Part shown: piece after piece, positions 9,070 to 19,300 of the stretch
Layout: the number at the start of each line of letters is the position of its first letter
How positions within the stretch are numbered: position 1 is the first letter of the stretch
Assembly: GCA_028279185.1 (NCBI GenBank)
Contig: JANQSS010000141.1
Coordinates: 1 to 64,000, forward strand
Direction: 5' to 3'
From: Saprospiraceae bacterium
GTDB lineage: Bacteria > Bacteroidota > Bacteroidia > Chitinophagales > Saprospiraceae
DNA: 64,000 nt
Made by a program: the position numbers and the translations under genes
Notes under the pieces: generated by a model
What the model was told of the DNA's origin: nothing
The model's database searches: none
The model's input: the letters and a program-made list of their open reading frames with translations, nothing else

Positions 9070-10692
9070 TCATGTTGTTAACTCTATTTTTTTTGCCTCT
9101 ATTTTGTCACTCTTCAAATACTCATCAAAGCTTAATAAGCTATCAATAATACCATTTGGAGTTAACTCAATAATACGATTGGCAACAGTCTGAATTAATT
9201 TGTGATCGTGTGTATTGAAGATAAGGCTACCCGTAAAATCTTTCAATCCGTTGTTTAATGCCGTGATGGATTCGAGGTCAAGATGATTTGTCGGTTCATC
9301 AAGCATTATAAAATTCGGATGTTCTAACATTATTTTGGATAGCATACATCTTTGCTTTTCTCCTCCCGACAACACATTTGATTTTTTATAAACCTCTTCA
9401 CCGGAAAACAACATTCGGCCTAAAAATCCACGAACAAATTGCTCATCTTTATTCGCTGAATACTGCCGAAGCCAACTTATTAAATCTAAATTATCGGCTT
9501 CTGAAAAATAGTCACTATTCTCATTGGGCATGTAACCGACAGTAATTGTTTTACCAAATTCAAAAGAGCCATCGAATAGAACACTCGTTCCATTAAGAAT
9601 TTCGAAAAAACGCGTTATAGCAGAAGAGTCTTTACCCAAGATCGCAATTTTATCGCCTTGATTCATTGTGAACGTTACATTGGAAAAGCATTTTTCACCA
9701 TTTTCATGATTAGCTGACAAGCCCTCGACATGGAGAATTTGATCACCAACTTCTCGCTCTGGTTTGAAGTGAATGAAAGGATATTTACGACTAGACGGTT
9801 TAATCTCTTCAACATTTAATTTATCCAACGCTTTTTTTCGACTTGTCGCTTGCCGGGATTTTGATGCATTGGCGCTAAACCGTTGAATGAATTCGAGCAT
9901 TTCTTTTCGCTTTTGCTCTATTTTCTTGTTCTTATTTGCCATTTGTTGACTCATGAGCTGACTCGATTCGTACCAAAATGTATAGTTTCCGGTAAATATT
10001 TGAATCCGCTGAAAATCAATATCGACAATATGCGTGCAAACCATGTCCAAAAAATATCGGTCGTGCGAAACGACGATAACGGTATTTTTAAAATCGGCTA
10101 AAAAATCAGCCAACCAAGTTGCAGTCGCCGCATCTAAATCATTCGTAGGTTCATCCAACAATAGTATGTCAGGATCACCGAAGAGGGCCTGGGCTAATAG
10201 CACTTTAACTTTTTGCTGTCCTGTTAAATCCTTCATGAACATGTAATGAAGGGATTCATCAACGCCAAGATTACTCAGCAATTCTGCTGCATCACTTTCC
10301 GCATTCCAACCACCCATCTCACCGAATTCATTTTCGAGATCAGCAGCTCGCATACCATCAGATTCCGATGCTTCTGGGTCCATATAGATAGCATCCTTCT
10401 CCTTCATTATATCGTACATCTTCCTATGACCCATGATGACGGCTTCTATCACAGGATGTTCTTCAAATGCATAATGATCCTGGCTCAAAACAGCCATACG
10501 TTTATTTGGCTCTAAATTTACACTGCCACGATTTGCGTCAATCTGTCCGGACAATATTTTCAAAAAGGTTGATTTACCTGCACCATTTGCACCAATTACT
10601 CCGTAGCAATTACCAGTCGTAAATTTGATGGAGACATCCTGGAAAAGCACACGTTTTCCATATTGCAGGGTTATATCAGATGTTGTCAGCAT
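9070..10692 (-). CDS. ABC-F family ATPase (YbiT-like ribosome-associated protein)
   Basis: A 540-residue soluble protein with two ATPase domains and no membrane segment, as expected for ABC-F factors that act in the ribosomal E-site. Domain 1 has Walker A GANGAGKST (34-42), a changed signature LTGQQKVKV and Walker B DILLLDEPTNDLD. The charged linker (about 245-315, KKIEQKRKEMLEF...SRKKALDKL) is the P-site-interaction-motif type. Domain 2 has the signature LSGGEKQRC, Walker B FIMLDEPTNHLD and the switch histidine NTHDH. Its Walker A reads GKDSSAIT (9613-9636) and lacks the lysine. I recall similar loss in Bacteroidota relatives, so this is probably a lineage trait. The length and opening MLTTSDITLQYGKR fit YbiT. 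The start overlaps the end of lpxB by 17 bases. Confidence 0.9.
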   Translation of the reverse strand: MLTTSDITLQYGKRVLFQDVSIKFTTGNCYGVIGANGAGKSTFLKILSGQIDANRGSVNLEPNKRMAVLSQDHYAFEEHPVIEAVIMGHRKMYDIMKEKDAIYMDPEASESDGMRAADLENEFGEMGGWNAESDAAELLSNLGVDESLHYMFMKDLTGQQKVKVLLAQALFGDPDILLLDEPTNDLDAATATWLADFLADFKNTVIVVSHDRYFLDMVCTHIVDIDFQRIQIFTGNYTFWYESSQLMSQQMANKNKKIEQKRKEMLEFIQRFSANASKSRQATSRKKALDKLNVEEIKPSSRKYPFIHFKPEREVGDQILHVEGLSANHENGEKCFSNVTFTMNQGDKIAILGKDSSAITRFFEILNGTSVLFDGSFEFGKTITVGYMPNENSDYFSEADNLDLISWLRQYSANKDEQFVRGFLGRMLFSGEEVYKKSNVLSGGEKQRCMLSKIMLEHPNFIMLDEPTNHLDLESITALNNGLKDFTGSLIFNTHDHKLIQTVANRIIELTPNGIIDSLLSFDEYLKSDKIEAKKIELTT

Positions 10693-11794
10693 TGTTTACT
10701 TTTAATTTATCAATTATTTCACTGGCTATCAGATCAGGAACATCTTGTGTTTGGGATGTTTTCAGTTTTTGACGTAATTCCGAATAGCCCAAATGTATTT
10801 TATCTCTATTAGTTGGCTGTTGGAGTAATTCTATTTCTGTCTTGATATTTTGAGGACTGCAATCACGTTGTATTAATTCTTTAACGACTTCTGTTCCAAC
10901 GATTAAATTTGCCAAGGAAATGTATTCAATATTCACCAAACGCTTGGCAATGGCATAAGATAATTGTGACCCGTAATAGCACACAACTTGGGGAACGTTG
11001 AACAAAGCACATTCCAATGTTGCCGTTCCTGAGGTTACCAAAGCCAACTTGCTGTGGTTGAATAATTCGTAAGAGTCACCTTCAAATAGATGAAAACGAT
11101 CATCTTCGTTTATTATGGAAGCGTAAAAGGATCTGGGAACACCTGGAGCTTTTGAAATATAAAAAGTTTTGATTGAAGTAAGGGCGGCACCAGCCATCAT
11201 TCGGGGAAGAAGTTGAGCGATTTCTTGCTTCCGACTTCCCGGCAGTATAGCACAAACTTCTTTTTCATCAGAAGCGTTTTCCTCTTTGTAATCGTCAATA
11301 ATCTTCAAGAGTGGGTGGCCATAATAACTAACATCCACATTGCGCTCTGCATAATATTGTTTTTCAAAAGGTAAGATTACAAATAGACGGTCTACAAATC
11401 GTTTAATTTTTTCTATGCGTTTACTTTTCCAGGCCCACAGTTGCGGTGAGATGTAATAAAATATCGTGTATCCTTGTTTTTTCGCCCATTCAGCCATACG
11501 TAAATTGAAACCCGGGTAGTCAATCAATATTATGGCATCAGGGGCAAACGTTGAAATTTGGGATTTGCAAAGCCCAAAGTTACCGCGAATCGTATTGATG
11601 TTCTTGATAACTTCCCAAAAACCCATAAAAGCTAATTCCGAAATGTGCTTAAGCGGAGGGCCCGCTGCCTCATGCATCATATCACCACCCCAATGTTCTA
11701 CTATTGCATTGGTATCAATTCGCTTGATGGATTGAATTAAATGGCTTCCGTGTAAATCACCAGAGGCCTCGCCGGCAATAATAAAATATTTCAT
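10676..11794 (-). CDS. lpxB: Lipid-A-disaccharide synthase
   Basis: Peripheral inner-membrane GT19 glycosyltransferase joining UDP-2,3-diacylglucosamine and lipid X to form the lipid A disaccharide. The 372 residues match the usual length of about 380. Motifs in order are IIAGEASGDLHGS at the N-terminus, LIDYPGFNLRMA, ISPQLWAWKSKRI, ILPFEKQYY, YYGHPL, the nucleotide-binding LPGSRKQEI and SGTATLECAL in the C-terminal half. It shows that the host makes a lipid A outer membrane. It lies in the order surE, small membrane protein, lpxB, ABC-F, all on the minus strand with small gaps or overlaps; this surE-lpxB grouping is seen in other Bacteroidota. Confidence 0.96.
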   Translation of the reverse strand: MKYFIIAGEASGDLHGSHLIQSIKRIDTNAIVEHWGGDMMHEAAGPPLKHISELAFMGFWEVIKNINTIRGNFGLCKSQISTFAPDAIILIDYPGFNLRMAEWAKKQGYTIFYYISPQLWAWKSKRIEKIKRFVDRLFVILPFEKQYYAERNVDVSYYGHPLLKIIDDYKEENASDEKEVCAILPGSRKQEIAQLLPRMMAGAALTSIKTFYISKAPGVPRSFYASIINEDDRFHLFEGDSYELFNHSKLALVTSGTATLECALFNVPQVVCYYGSQLSYAIAKRLVNIEYISLANLIVGTEVVKELIQRDCSPQNIKTEIELLQQPTNRDKIHLGYSELRQKLKTSQTQDVPDLIASEIIDKLKVNNADNI

Positions 11795-11816
11795 GAACGA
11801 GCGAATTTAGCGATTC

Positions 11817-12113
11817 TTAAAACAAGACATCGTAGAATTTGTAAAGCCAAATAGCAGCAAGAACCATCGTCGGTATCACCAAGCCACGCATGGCATTATA
11901 CAGGCGTTTTTTATTGAAATATTGCATTATGAATACATTGCACCCAAGCGCTACTAATGTGAGGGTACGTGTATGAAAATCTGCGGCGAAATTGGTTTTA
12001 CTCATAACACCAGAACTATCCATCAAGTCATACAACGTTAGAAAAATGCCATAAACAACTATGGGCCAGAGTAAACCCACTGCAAATCCAAAAATAAATC
12101 TATCCTTTTTCAA
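11817..12113 (-). CDS. Small membrane protein between surE and lpxB (TTG start)
   Basis: A 98-residue protein with about three hydrophobic segments: FIFGFAVGLLWPIVVYGIFL, LTLVALGCNVFIMQYF and GLVIPTMVLAAIWLYKF. No catalytic motif is visible. The reading frame begins at a TTG three bases after the surE stop codon. No ATG occurs in a useful place, since the next methionine is at residue 31, inside the protein. Translation is therefore probably coupled to surE. Small membrane proteins of this size occur at this spot in other Bacteroidota genomes, but I know no function. A role near lipid A synthesis is only suggested by position. Confidence 0.75.
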   Translation of the reverse strand: MKKDRFIFGFAVGLLWPIVVYGIFLTLYDLMDSSGVMSKTNFAADFHTRTLTLVALGCNVFIMQYFNKKRLYNAMRGLVIPTMVLAAIWLYKFYDVLF

Positions 12114-12116
12114 ATG

Positions 12117-12884
12117 CTATGCGATTAAGTGTGGATTTGAACTGAGCGCGGCTTGAGCTGTCAAATCATGATGAGAAGGCACGACGGCAATGTATCCATC
12201 GTTTAATGCCGAAATATCTGTATCTGGTCGTTCATCATCGAGGTAAAATTTACCGGTCAACCAGTAATATTTTTGACCTCTAGGATCGATACCTTCTTTA
12301 AATTCTTCGTCCCATTTACCTTGAGCTTGGCGGCATATTCTAATTCCCTTTAATTCTTTCGACGGTAAATCAGGGATGTTTACATTCAATAGGTTGCAAT
12401 CATTTATGCCTTCATTCAAAACTGACTCTATGATGTGCGCGATATATTTTTTACTCGGCTCAAAATCAGCATCAAACGAATAATTCATCAGAGAAAAACC
12501 TACGGAATCGACCCCTTCGAGGGCTGCCTCCATGGCCGCCGACATGGTACCTGAATAGATAATATTTATGGAGGCATTGGAGCCATGATTGATTCCCGAA
12601 ACACAAAGATCTATTTGCCTATCTTTCAAGAGAACGTTCTTCGCAAGTTTAACACAATCTACCGGTGTGCCACTGCACTCATATGCCACTATATCATCGA
12701 AAACGGTTACCCGATGTAGCCGAATTGGCTCTTCAATGGTTATGGCATGCCCCTTGCCCGATTGGGGGCTATTTGGTGCGACAACGACCACCTCGCCAAA
12801 ATTTCGGGCAATTGAAACCAGGGCCTTGATGCCGGGTGCAAACATGCCGTCATCATTTGTTACAAGAATTAAAGGTCTTTTCAT
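12117..12884 (-). CDS. surE: 5'/3'-nucleotidase SurE
   Basis: Metal-dependent nucleoside monophosphate phosphatase of the SurE family, cytoplasmic. The product is 255 residues from the ATG at 12884 and begins MKRPLILVTNDDGMFAPGI, the canonical start with the metal-binding NDD. Further motifs are VVAPNSPQSGKGHAIT (the loop with the metal-site Ser), SGTPVDCVKLA, DLCVSGINHGSN and SGTMSAAMEAALEG. An in-frame ATG 31 codons upstream (12977) is rejected because the extension has no family counterpart. It is the first gene of the minus-strand group leading to lpxB and the ABC-F gene. Confidence 0.95.
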   Translation of the reverse strand: MKRPLILVTNDDGMFAPGIKALVSIARNFGEVVVVAPNSPQSGKGHAITIEEPIRLHRVTVFDDIVAYECSGTPVDCVKLAKNVLLKDRQIDLCVSGINHGSNASINIIYSGTMSAAMEAALEGVDSVGFSLMNYSFDADFEPSKKYIAHIIESVLNEGINDCNLLNVNIPDLPSKELKGIRICRQAQGKWDEEFKEGIDPRGQKYYWLTGKFYLDDERPDTDISALNDGYIAVVPSHHDLTAQAALSSNPHLIA

Positions 12885-13157
12885 GTATTTAATTTGAACG
12901 CAAAAATAGGGCTTTCTATTCCATAAAGTTTTGCCATCATTTCGTGTTACCAAAATTTCGTGCTTCTTCTTATCCACACGACTACCCGGCTTCCTTGTTT
13001 ATGTTGAACGGTGCAGTTCAATGGTGAATGTTTGTGGTGAGAATCTCTTTGTGTAATTACATACTAAAAGCATGTCCAGTCATCACTCGGATAATCGGTA
13101 ATGTGTCATGAATTCTTAGATGGAAGTATCTATATTTTCTGCATTTTTGTGGCTGAT

Positions 13158-14171
13158 ATGGCCATGCTTAGCTACAATGATATAAGCCGTGATATGAAGG
13201 CGAAGCATTTCGCCCCTATATACTTTCTATATGGGGAGGAGCCCTATTTTATCAATGCATTGCTCCAATTGGCTGAACAAAATGTACTCAATCCAGGTGA
13301 GGAAGCATTTAATAAGACGATTTTCTATGGAAAGGATTCAGAACCGGCTGCCATTTTGGACCAGGTACGCAGGTTTCCTATGATGGCAGAACGGCAATTG
13401 GTGCTGGTAAAAGAAGGGCAGCAACTTAAAAACTTCGATGCATTGAAGCCCATATTTGAAAATCCCGTTTCGACCACCGTATTGGTTATTGGCTATCACA
13501 AAGATCGCATTGATAAGCGGATGACCGTGTTTAAGACATTAGCGGCCAAGGCTGTTATGTTCGATTCAAAGAAACTTTATGAAAATAAAGTGCCGATCTG
13601 GTTAAACGGGATCATGAAAGACAGAAATGTTTCTTTGTCTCCACGTTCAATCACGCTATTAATTGAGTACCTGGGGACGGACCTGGAAAAATTGTCAAAT
13701 GCGGTGGATAAATTAGCCATTGCAAGTACTGATACAACCATTAGCGATCAATTGGTGGAGGATACCATAGGGGTTAGCCGCTCGTACAATGTCTTTGAAT
13801 TACAAGAAGCCATAGGCCAACGGGACCTGGCATCTATCTTGAAAATTGGTCAGGTTATGGAGCAAGATATAAAGCGAAATCCACTACAATTAATTATCCC
13901 TTCTTTGTTCAACTATATTTCGAAATTATACATGATAAAACCGCTGAGAGAGAATATGAATGAAATTAAGAAAGTAGTACATATCCGCTCGGAATTTATT
14001 CTTAGAAAATATATTTCAGCCTCCAATAAATATTCAAGTAGTGAGCTGGAGAAAATGATTCATACTTTACGCGATTTTGACTTAAAAAGTAAAGGAGTTG
14101 GCGTTCGGGATTTAAATTCCGAAGACATATTTCGCGAATTAATACTCAGATTGGCGCATTGTAGACCATGA
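13158..14171 (+). CDS. holA: DNA polymerase III subunit delta
   Basis: Clamp-loader subunit that opens the beta clamp. About 337 residues, with the usual start region DMKAKHFAPIYFLYGEEPYF and the early LVLVKEGQQL strand of the delta N-terminal domain. The middle (RSITLLIEYLGTDLEKLSNA then VDKLAI) and the IGVSRSYNVFELQEAIGQRD segment are highly typical of HolA. The start is uncertain between ATGs at 13158 and 13164. The upstream ATG at 13101 would add 19 residues with no family support, and TATATTTT at about 13131 could be the promoter. The stop overlaps the next gene's ATG (ATGA). Confidence 0.92.
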   Translation: MAMLSYNDISRDMKAKHFAPIYFLYGEEPYFINALLQLAEQNVLNPGEEAFNKTIFYGKDSEPAAILDQVRRFPMMAERQLVLVKEGQQLKNFDALKPIFENPVSTTVLVIGYHKDRIDKRMTVFKTLAAKAVMFDSKKLYENKVPIWLNGIMKDRNVSLSPRSITLLIEYLGTDLEKLSNAVDKLAIASTDTTISDQLVEDTIGVSRSYNVFELQEAIGQRDLASILKIGQVMEQDIKRNPLQLIIPSLFNYISKLYMIKPLRENMNEIKKVVHIRSEFILRKYISASNKYSSSELEKMIHTLRDFDLKSKGVGVRDLNSEDIFRELILRLAHCRP

Positions 14172-14773
14172 ATCAAGTCGATCAAAAGATTCGTCTTCTA
14201 ATACTCGATAACCGAGATTCTTTTTCGCAAAATTTGCGCCACCTATTTCTACAATTTGATAATGTAAGCGTAACTGTACGGCCAACGAGCGAGTTCACCT
14301 CAGATATTATAACATCGTATCAGTCAATCATTTTGTCTCCTGGTCCTGGCTTACCCGATGATCATGAAAAACTCTTGTATGCGATAGAAGAAGCGGAAAA
14401 TATTGTTCCGGTATTAGGCGTCTGCCTGGGTTTGCAAGCTATAGTATCTTATTTTGGTGGCCAACTTGGACGCTTGAGTAAAGTGCAACATGGTATTCAG
14501 TCCAAACTAGTTATCCAGGATAGCGGTGGACTGTGGAATGGAATTGATGAGGCATTGGTCGGGCGCTACCACAGCTATGTGGCAGTCGAAAAGGACTGGC
14601 CCGATGAGTTGCGCGTGACTGCAGTGGATTCAGAGGGACAAATTATGGCGCTACAACATGTTAAACAACCATTTTACGCAGTACAATTTCACCCGGAATC
14701 ATATATGACGAGTTGCGGAAATGAACTGGCAAACAATTACCTAAACATAATTCGTAATTATTTTAAGCGATAG
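14168..14773 (+). CDS. Class I glutamine amidotransferase, anthranilate/aminodeoxychorismate synthase component II
   Basis: A 201-residue TrpG/PabA-type glutaminase that hydrolyses glutamine and passes ammonia to a chorismate-using partner. Motifs are the opening LLILDNRDSFSQNLRHLF, LSPGPGLPDD, the nucleophile elbow GVCLGLQAI with the catalytic Cys, the YHSYVAV segment, and the His/Glu dyad in QFHPESYMT. All three triad residues are present. Its partner TrpE/PabB is not nearby: it follows holA with a 4-base overlap and is convergent with a glycosyltransferase gene. A lone copy fits a PabA role or one shared between the two pathways, so I give no symbol. Confidence 0.88.
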   Translation: MNQVDQKIRLLILDNRDSFSQNLRHLFLQFDNVSVTVRPTSEFTSDIITSYQSIILSPGPGLPDDHEKLLYAIEEAENIVPVLGVCLGLQAIVSYFGGQLGRLSKVQHGIQSKLVIQDSGGLWNGIDEALVGRYHSYVAVEKDWPDELRVTAVDSEGQIMALQHVKQPFYAVQFHPESYMTSCGNELANNYLNIIRNYFKR

Positions 14774-16188
14774 ATTTCAATTTCCTGGTACGGAGTCATG
14801 AATCTGTATGCAAGTTCGGTTTCAAGGTTTATGTATTCAGGATTAAAACGGTGGTCATTCAACCTTTGTTTGATCTGGCGATTTTCATTTTCTATTCTAT
14901 TGACGTGCAAGACATACCGATTTTGGTTGGACTCCGTTTCCTGACTTTGCATATTGTCAATGTCTTTTATTTTCAAGCGACTATTTAATGCAATAGGAAG
15001 TGCTATTTCAATTGCTTCTACTTCTTGTAGGTTCGCATATAAAGTTCCACCTTGATGAATATCGTTTTTTATATACTTGGAAAATTGTTTAGCAGGTTTT
15101 TCAACAAAATATACTACTCCAAAGAAGCAGGTCATTCCACAGATTGCTGCCCATGGCATAATTGCAGCGGCCTTCGTGATCCAATTTTTTTGTATTATGC
15201 TAAAACTTATAAGGGCTAGCGGCAGTGCAGGGATAATAAATCGACCGGAAAGTAATAATGCCTTCCATCCACTGGCATCAAATCCGTTGTAGCCATATAT
15301 TAAATGAAAAAAAAGATATAATATAACTGACCCATTCAGTACTCGTTGTCGAGTCGTACGTATATGTAGAACGAAATACAAAAAACCTGGAAATAACATG
15401 ACTAGAATGATAGGATATAAGGTCAAATTATGCGATATGTGTTCGATGCTAAAACCATATCCAGGGGATTTTACGTAGAGTGCATCACCGAAATAGTACC
15501 AGGCCGAAAGAAGGCGTGGGATCAAACCCATTAGGATCCCTCCCAAAACGACATGCCACATTTTCGGTTGACGAACGATTATCTGAATTAATGGTATAAG
15601 AAATAATAGAATATTTAACTCGCGAAACCAGACGGATAGTCCCGCAAGTAGGCCAAAACCAAATATAAATTTTGCTTTATAAAAACCGCTGAAGTAAAGA
15701 TAAAAGGCCAGACTGATAATAAATAGGCTTGGTATTTCACTCATGATAGTTCGAGCAAAAAATAGTATTGGAACACAAGACAAAACATATGTGCCTAGGC
15801 CGGCTCGAGCATTGTTGAGCAGTAGTATCGCTTTTCGCAAAAGGAAAACAGATGATGATACGAGTAAAATGTTCGTCACGTAGGCACCCTTTAATCCAAA
15901 TGCCCACATGGCCGGAGCATAGAAAAAAGCTGTTCCCATAGGGTAGTTGGCAATTTCGAAACTTCCACTATTGCCGTTTAGAATTACATCTATATTCGTC
16001 AATACATGGCTTTGTAAAATAGTTAAAGTCTGACTCACGTAACTGATTTCATCGGCTATGTAAATCCAAAACGGGAATACAAATACATTTACAATTATGA
16101 AAAATAATACACTTGCAACTAATTTGTAGTCTGCCGAAAAGATAGTAGGGTAGACGGGTAAATGTCGATGTGATTTGGATTGTTTCAC
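14758..16188 (-). CDS. GT-C-fold membrane glycosyltransferase (PMT/ArnT-like)
   Basis: A 476-residue polytopic membrane protein with about ten transmembrane helices. The first is near 20-45 (LVASVLFFIIVNVFVFPFWI), followed by an ADEIS segment whose acidic residues sit where GT-C enzymes place their catalytic Asp/Glu. The pattern of helices with a loop GNSGSFEIANYPMGTAFFYA and a C-terminal soluble tail (about 385-476) fits the dolichyl-phosphate-mannose/ArnT superfamily, which uses polyprenyl-phosphate sugars on the periplasmic face. The acceptor is unknown. The 3' end overlaps the amidotransferase gene by 16 bases. A conspicuous hairpin lies upstream at 16234-16274. Confidence 0.7.
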   Translation of the reverse strand: MKQSKSHRHLPVYPTIFSADYKLVASVLFFIIVNVFVFPFWIYIADEISYVSQTLTILQSHVLTNIDVILNGNSGSFEIANYPMGTAFFYAPAMWAFGLKGAYVTNILLVSSSVFLLRKAILLLNNARAGLGTYVLSCVPILFFARTIMSEIPSLFIISLAFYLYFSGFYKAKFIFGFGLLAGLSVWFRELNILLFLIPLIQIIVRQPKMWHVVLGGILMGLIPRLLSAWYYFGDALYVKSPGYGFSIEHISHNLTLYPIILVMLFPGFLYFVLHIRTTRQRVLNGSVILYLFFHLIYGYNGFDASGWKALLLSGRFIIPALPLALISFSIIQKNWITKAAAIMPWAAICGMTCFFGVVYFVEKPAKQFSKYIKNDIHQGGTLYANLQEVEAIEIALPIALNSRLKIKDIDNMQSQETESNQNRYVLHVNRIENENRQIKQRLNDHRFNPEYINLETELAYRFMTPYQEIEIYRLK

Positions 16189-16233
16189 TTAGTTGACCTG
16201 TAACTAGTAGCCGGTCTTACTGTTTTATTATCC

Positions 16234-16274
16234 CACAGCATATTCAGAGTTGGCAAGTCAACTCGTATGCTGTG
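16234..16274. repeat. Long hairpin between two minus-strand genes
   Basis: CACAGCATA (16234-16242) pairs with TATGCTGTG (16266-16274), and GAGTTG (16247-16252) with CAACTC (16259-16264), around a 6-base loop with a TTCA/G internal bulge. Fifteen pairs in all. On the minus strand it follows the FG-GAP gene but lacks a T-run; on the plus strand a T-rich tail follows but no gene lies upstream. It is probably a transcription terminator or RNA-stabilising structure for the gene ending at 16323. Confidence 0.65.
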
Positions 16275-16322
16275 TCATTTTGTTTATTTAATGCGCATAG
16301 TAAATTATGACAATTTTGCATT

Positions 16323-19300
16323 TTAATGGTTTAGATGATTCACCACTATCGTTTTGGGTTTTCCGTTATTGCTCGCCGCTATTAGGGCAGTGCCACCATT
16401 GATCAAATTCAATGTAACAAGTTTCCGTGTATCATCTTCCAATAAAACTCCACTATTGTCAACACTCATCAAGGTGCCGTTGTCACACACAAGAAGACCA
16501 CCAATGCCGGCATCATATCGTATAGTCTCAACTTCAGCCGGATAAAAGTTACCAGCATAGGCATAATACGTAGTCCCGTTAATTTCAACCGACTGAACGG
16601 CCATAAGTGGTGAACGCTGTACATCATTTGGCAATTCCTGCTGGCTAAATTCACCATCATCCTGTTGGAAAAATACATGATGTGCAAAATCGTGCGCCTC
16701 TAAATGGAAAGCATCGGATAACTCGTCTCCATAAATTTCTGTCAAATTAGCCTCTGCAAAAGCCTGGTAAGTTGGAAACTCATCTTGAATAAATGGCATT
16801 TGCTCAGATGAACATTCGCGGCCTCGTATCGGAAGTTCATAGTCTCCTTTATCCTTGCTTAAAACAATGTCGTGGCTTCCGTTTTTATCAAAATCATTTA
16901 AGTATATATGGAGTGGCCTATCATATGAAGGTTGAAACTTGTTGTTTTTTCCAATATTACCTGCTATGATGTCCTTTCTGCCATCCTTATTTATATCATG
17001 TGCTGAAACATGAAAATACCATCCAGCCCCTTTTGAAATAGGTTTTGGGATACCCAATACTCCGTTTTCATTATAGGCTATCATAACTGGCATCCATTCA
17101 CCTGAAATCAATAAATCCATATCACCATCAGCGTCGATATCAGACCAGGCTACATCAGAAACTATACCAGGGTTTTGAAGGTGTTCTGGCGTTGCGTCCG
17201 TCAACTTACCATTTTCATTCTTCAGTAGATATGATCGTTCGGAACGCGGGTAATGCTGAGGCATGCTACCTCCACCGACAAATAGGTCCAGGTCATTGTC
17301 GCCATCATAGTCACCAACACTTACACAACGACTACTGGATCTAATTGTGGGCAGATGACTTGATTTATAAAAAGAACCCTTTCCATTATTAATCAATAAT
17401 TCGTCCTGGTAGGCGCTGTGGCCAGGTAGATACTCATTTCCTCCGCAGGCAACATAGAGGTCTTGATCTCCATCTCCATCTACATCAAAAAATATGGCAT
17501 CAACATCTTCTTTGTCTTTTCCCGAGGGAGAGAATTGATGTTTAAGAAGCATATCGGATTCCTGTATAAAGCAAGAGCGTGATTGCCCAAATCCATTTCC
17601 GAAGAAGACATCTGCATGACCGTCAACATTTATGTCACCAATGGCGAGGGCCGGGCCCATTCTGGATTGACGGTGGGGTAGAAGTATCTCTTTGATAAAA
17701 TCATCATATTGATTTTCCTGATGGATAAAATCGATTTGATATCCTTTCCCGGCTTCCTGGAACAAAGATGTCATGCTTTTTTTCTTGGTCGATCTAACGG
17801 CCTTTTCATACGACAATACATATTCACTTTTGACGTCGTCATAAATAGTCTGTTTCTTCCCATCCGACCAAATAATTTCAATTTCAGAAATTTCATGGTT
17901 GCCAAGCGGTAAAAGTATATCACCAGAAAAGGATGACATAAATCCGCGATTTGGATATTTCGTTCTGGATAATTTACCTCCGCCTTTTAAATTGACGTTT
18001 ATTGTCGCACCAATACCGTCAGGATTTGAAGGTGGCCCTTTCAATTCAAAGCGAACGACACGTTTATTGTTCGTGGAATTTGAATAGATGGAGGCAAACG
18101 CATCGATATTATTAATTACAAGATCAAAATCATTATCATTGTCAAGATCGGCATACATAGCTCCATTAGAGTTTAGCGGTTGATCCAGGCCCCATCGTTT
18201 TTGAGACTTCGAAAAAGTGAGATCGCCTTTATTTTTGAAAGCGTAGTTGCTAATTTTTGCACTTGTCATCATTTCAAGTGCTCGAACTGCTGTTAACTTT
18301 TCACCATTATCAACCACTTTTTGCGCCCTTATTTTGAAGTCATTGTCTGTAACATCGCGTTTAATTCCATTTGTAACGAAGATGTCCTGGTATCCGTCCA
18401 TATCGAAGTCGACAATCAGTGGTGCCCAACTCCAGTCGGTTTTTGAAATTCCGGCTAAACTTGCAATTTCGCTGAACGAACCCTGACCATTATTCAACTG
18501 TAATGTATTGGCCATGTATTGGTAATGGTATCCAACTTTAACCATATTCCAAAAATTTGTATTCGACATGGAAGCCATATTACGCTTTGATCGAACGTGA
18601 TCTTCCGAGACCATATCGAGGACAAACAGGTCCATGTGTCCATCATTATTGATGTCTCCGACATCGGATCCCATACCATAAAACGAAATATGTTTAAAAT
18701 GACGCTTTGACGCTTCGATAAATGTGCCGTCTTTTTGGTTCAGATATAAAAGATCAGGTTCCAAAAAATCATTTGTGACATAAATGTCCGGCCAACCATT
18801 TTCATCAAAATCTGCTATTGACGCACTGAGCCCCCAGGCTTTATTTTGTATTCCGGCTTTTTCGGTAACGTTGATGAATTTCCCATTACGATTTTCGTAC
18901 AGTTGATCGGAAGTTGCTGGATGAATATCACGCGCTATTTCAGAATTAATTTTTGAATTGTTTTTAAAATCAACACGATGATTAACAACATATATGTCGA
19001 CATCATTGTCTTTGTCGTAATCCCAAAAGTAGGCTTGAGTGGAATACCCGGGATCGGCCAGACCATAGGCTTCGGCTGATTCTATAAATGTTCCATCCCT
19101 CTGATTGACAAACAACAAATTTTTCCTTTTAGTCGGATCTTGACTGCCACCAGCAGCACAAACATATATATCCAGCCACCCATCAGCATTGATGTCGATC
19201 ATGGATGCTCCTGTACACCAGCGATCAGAAACATCTGTTTTCGAGGCCTTCGAAATATCCGTGAAATTAAAATTACCATTGTTCTGATAGAGCTTATTGC

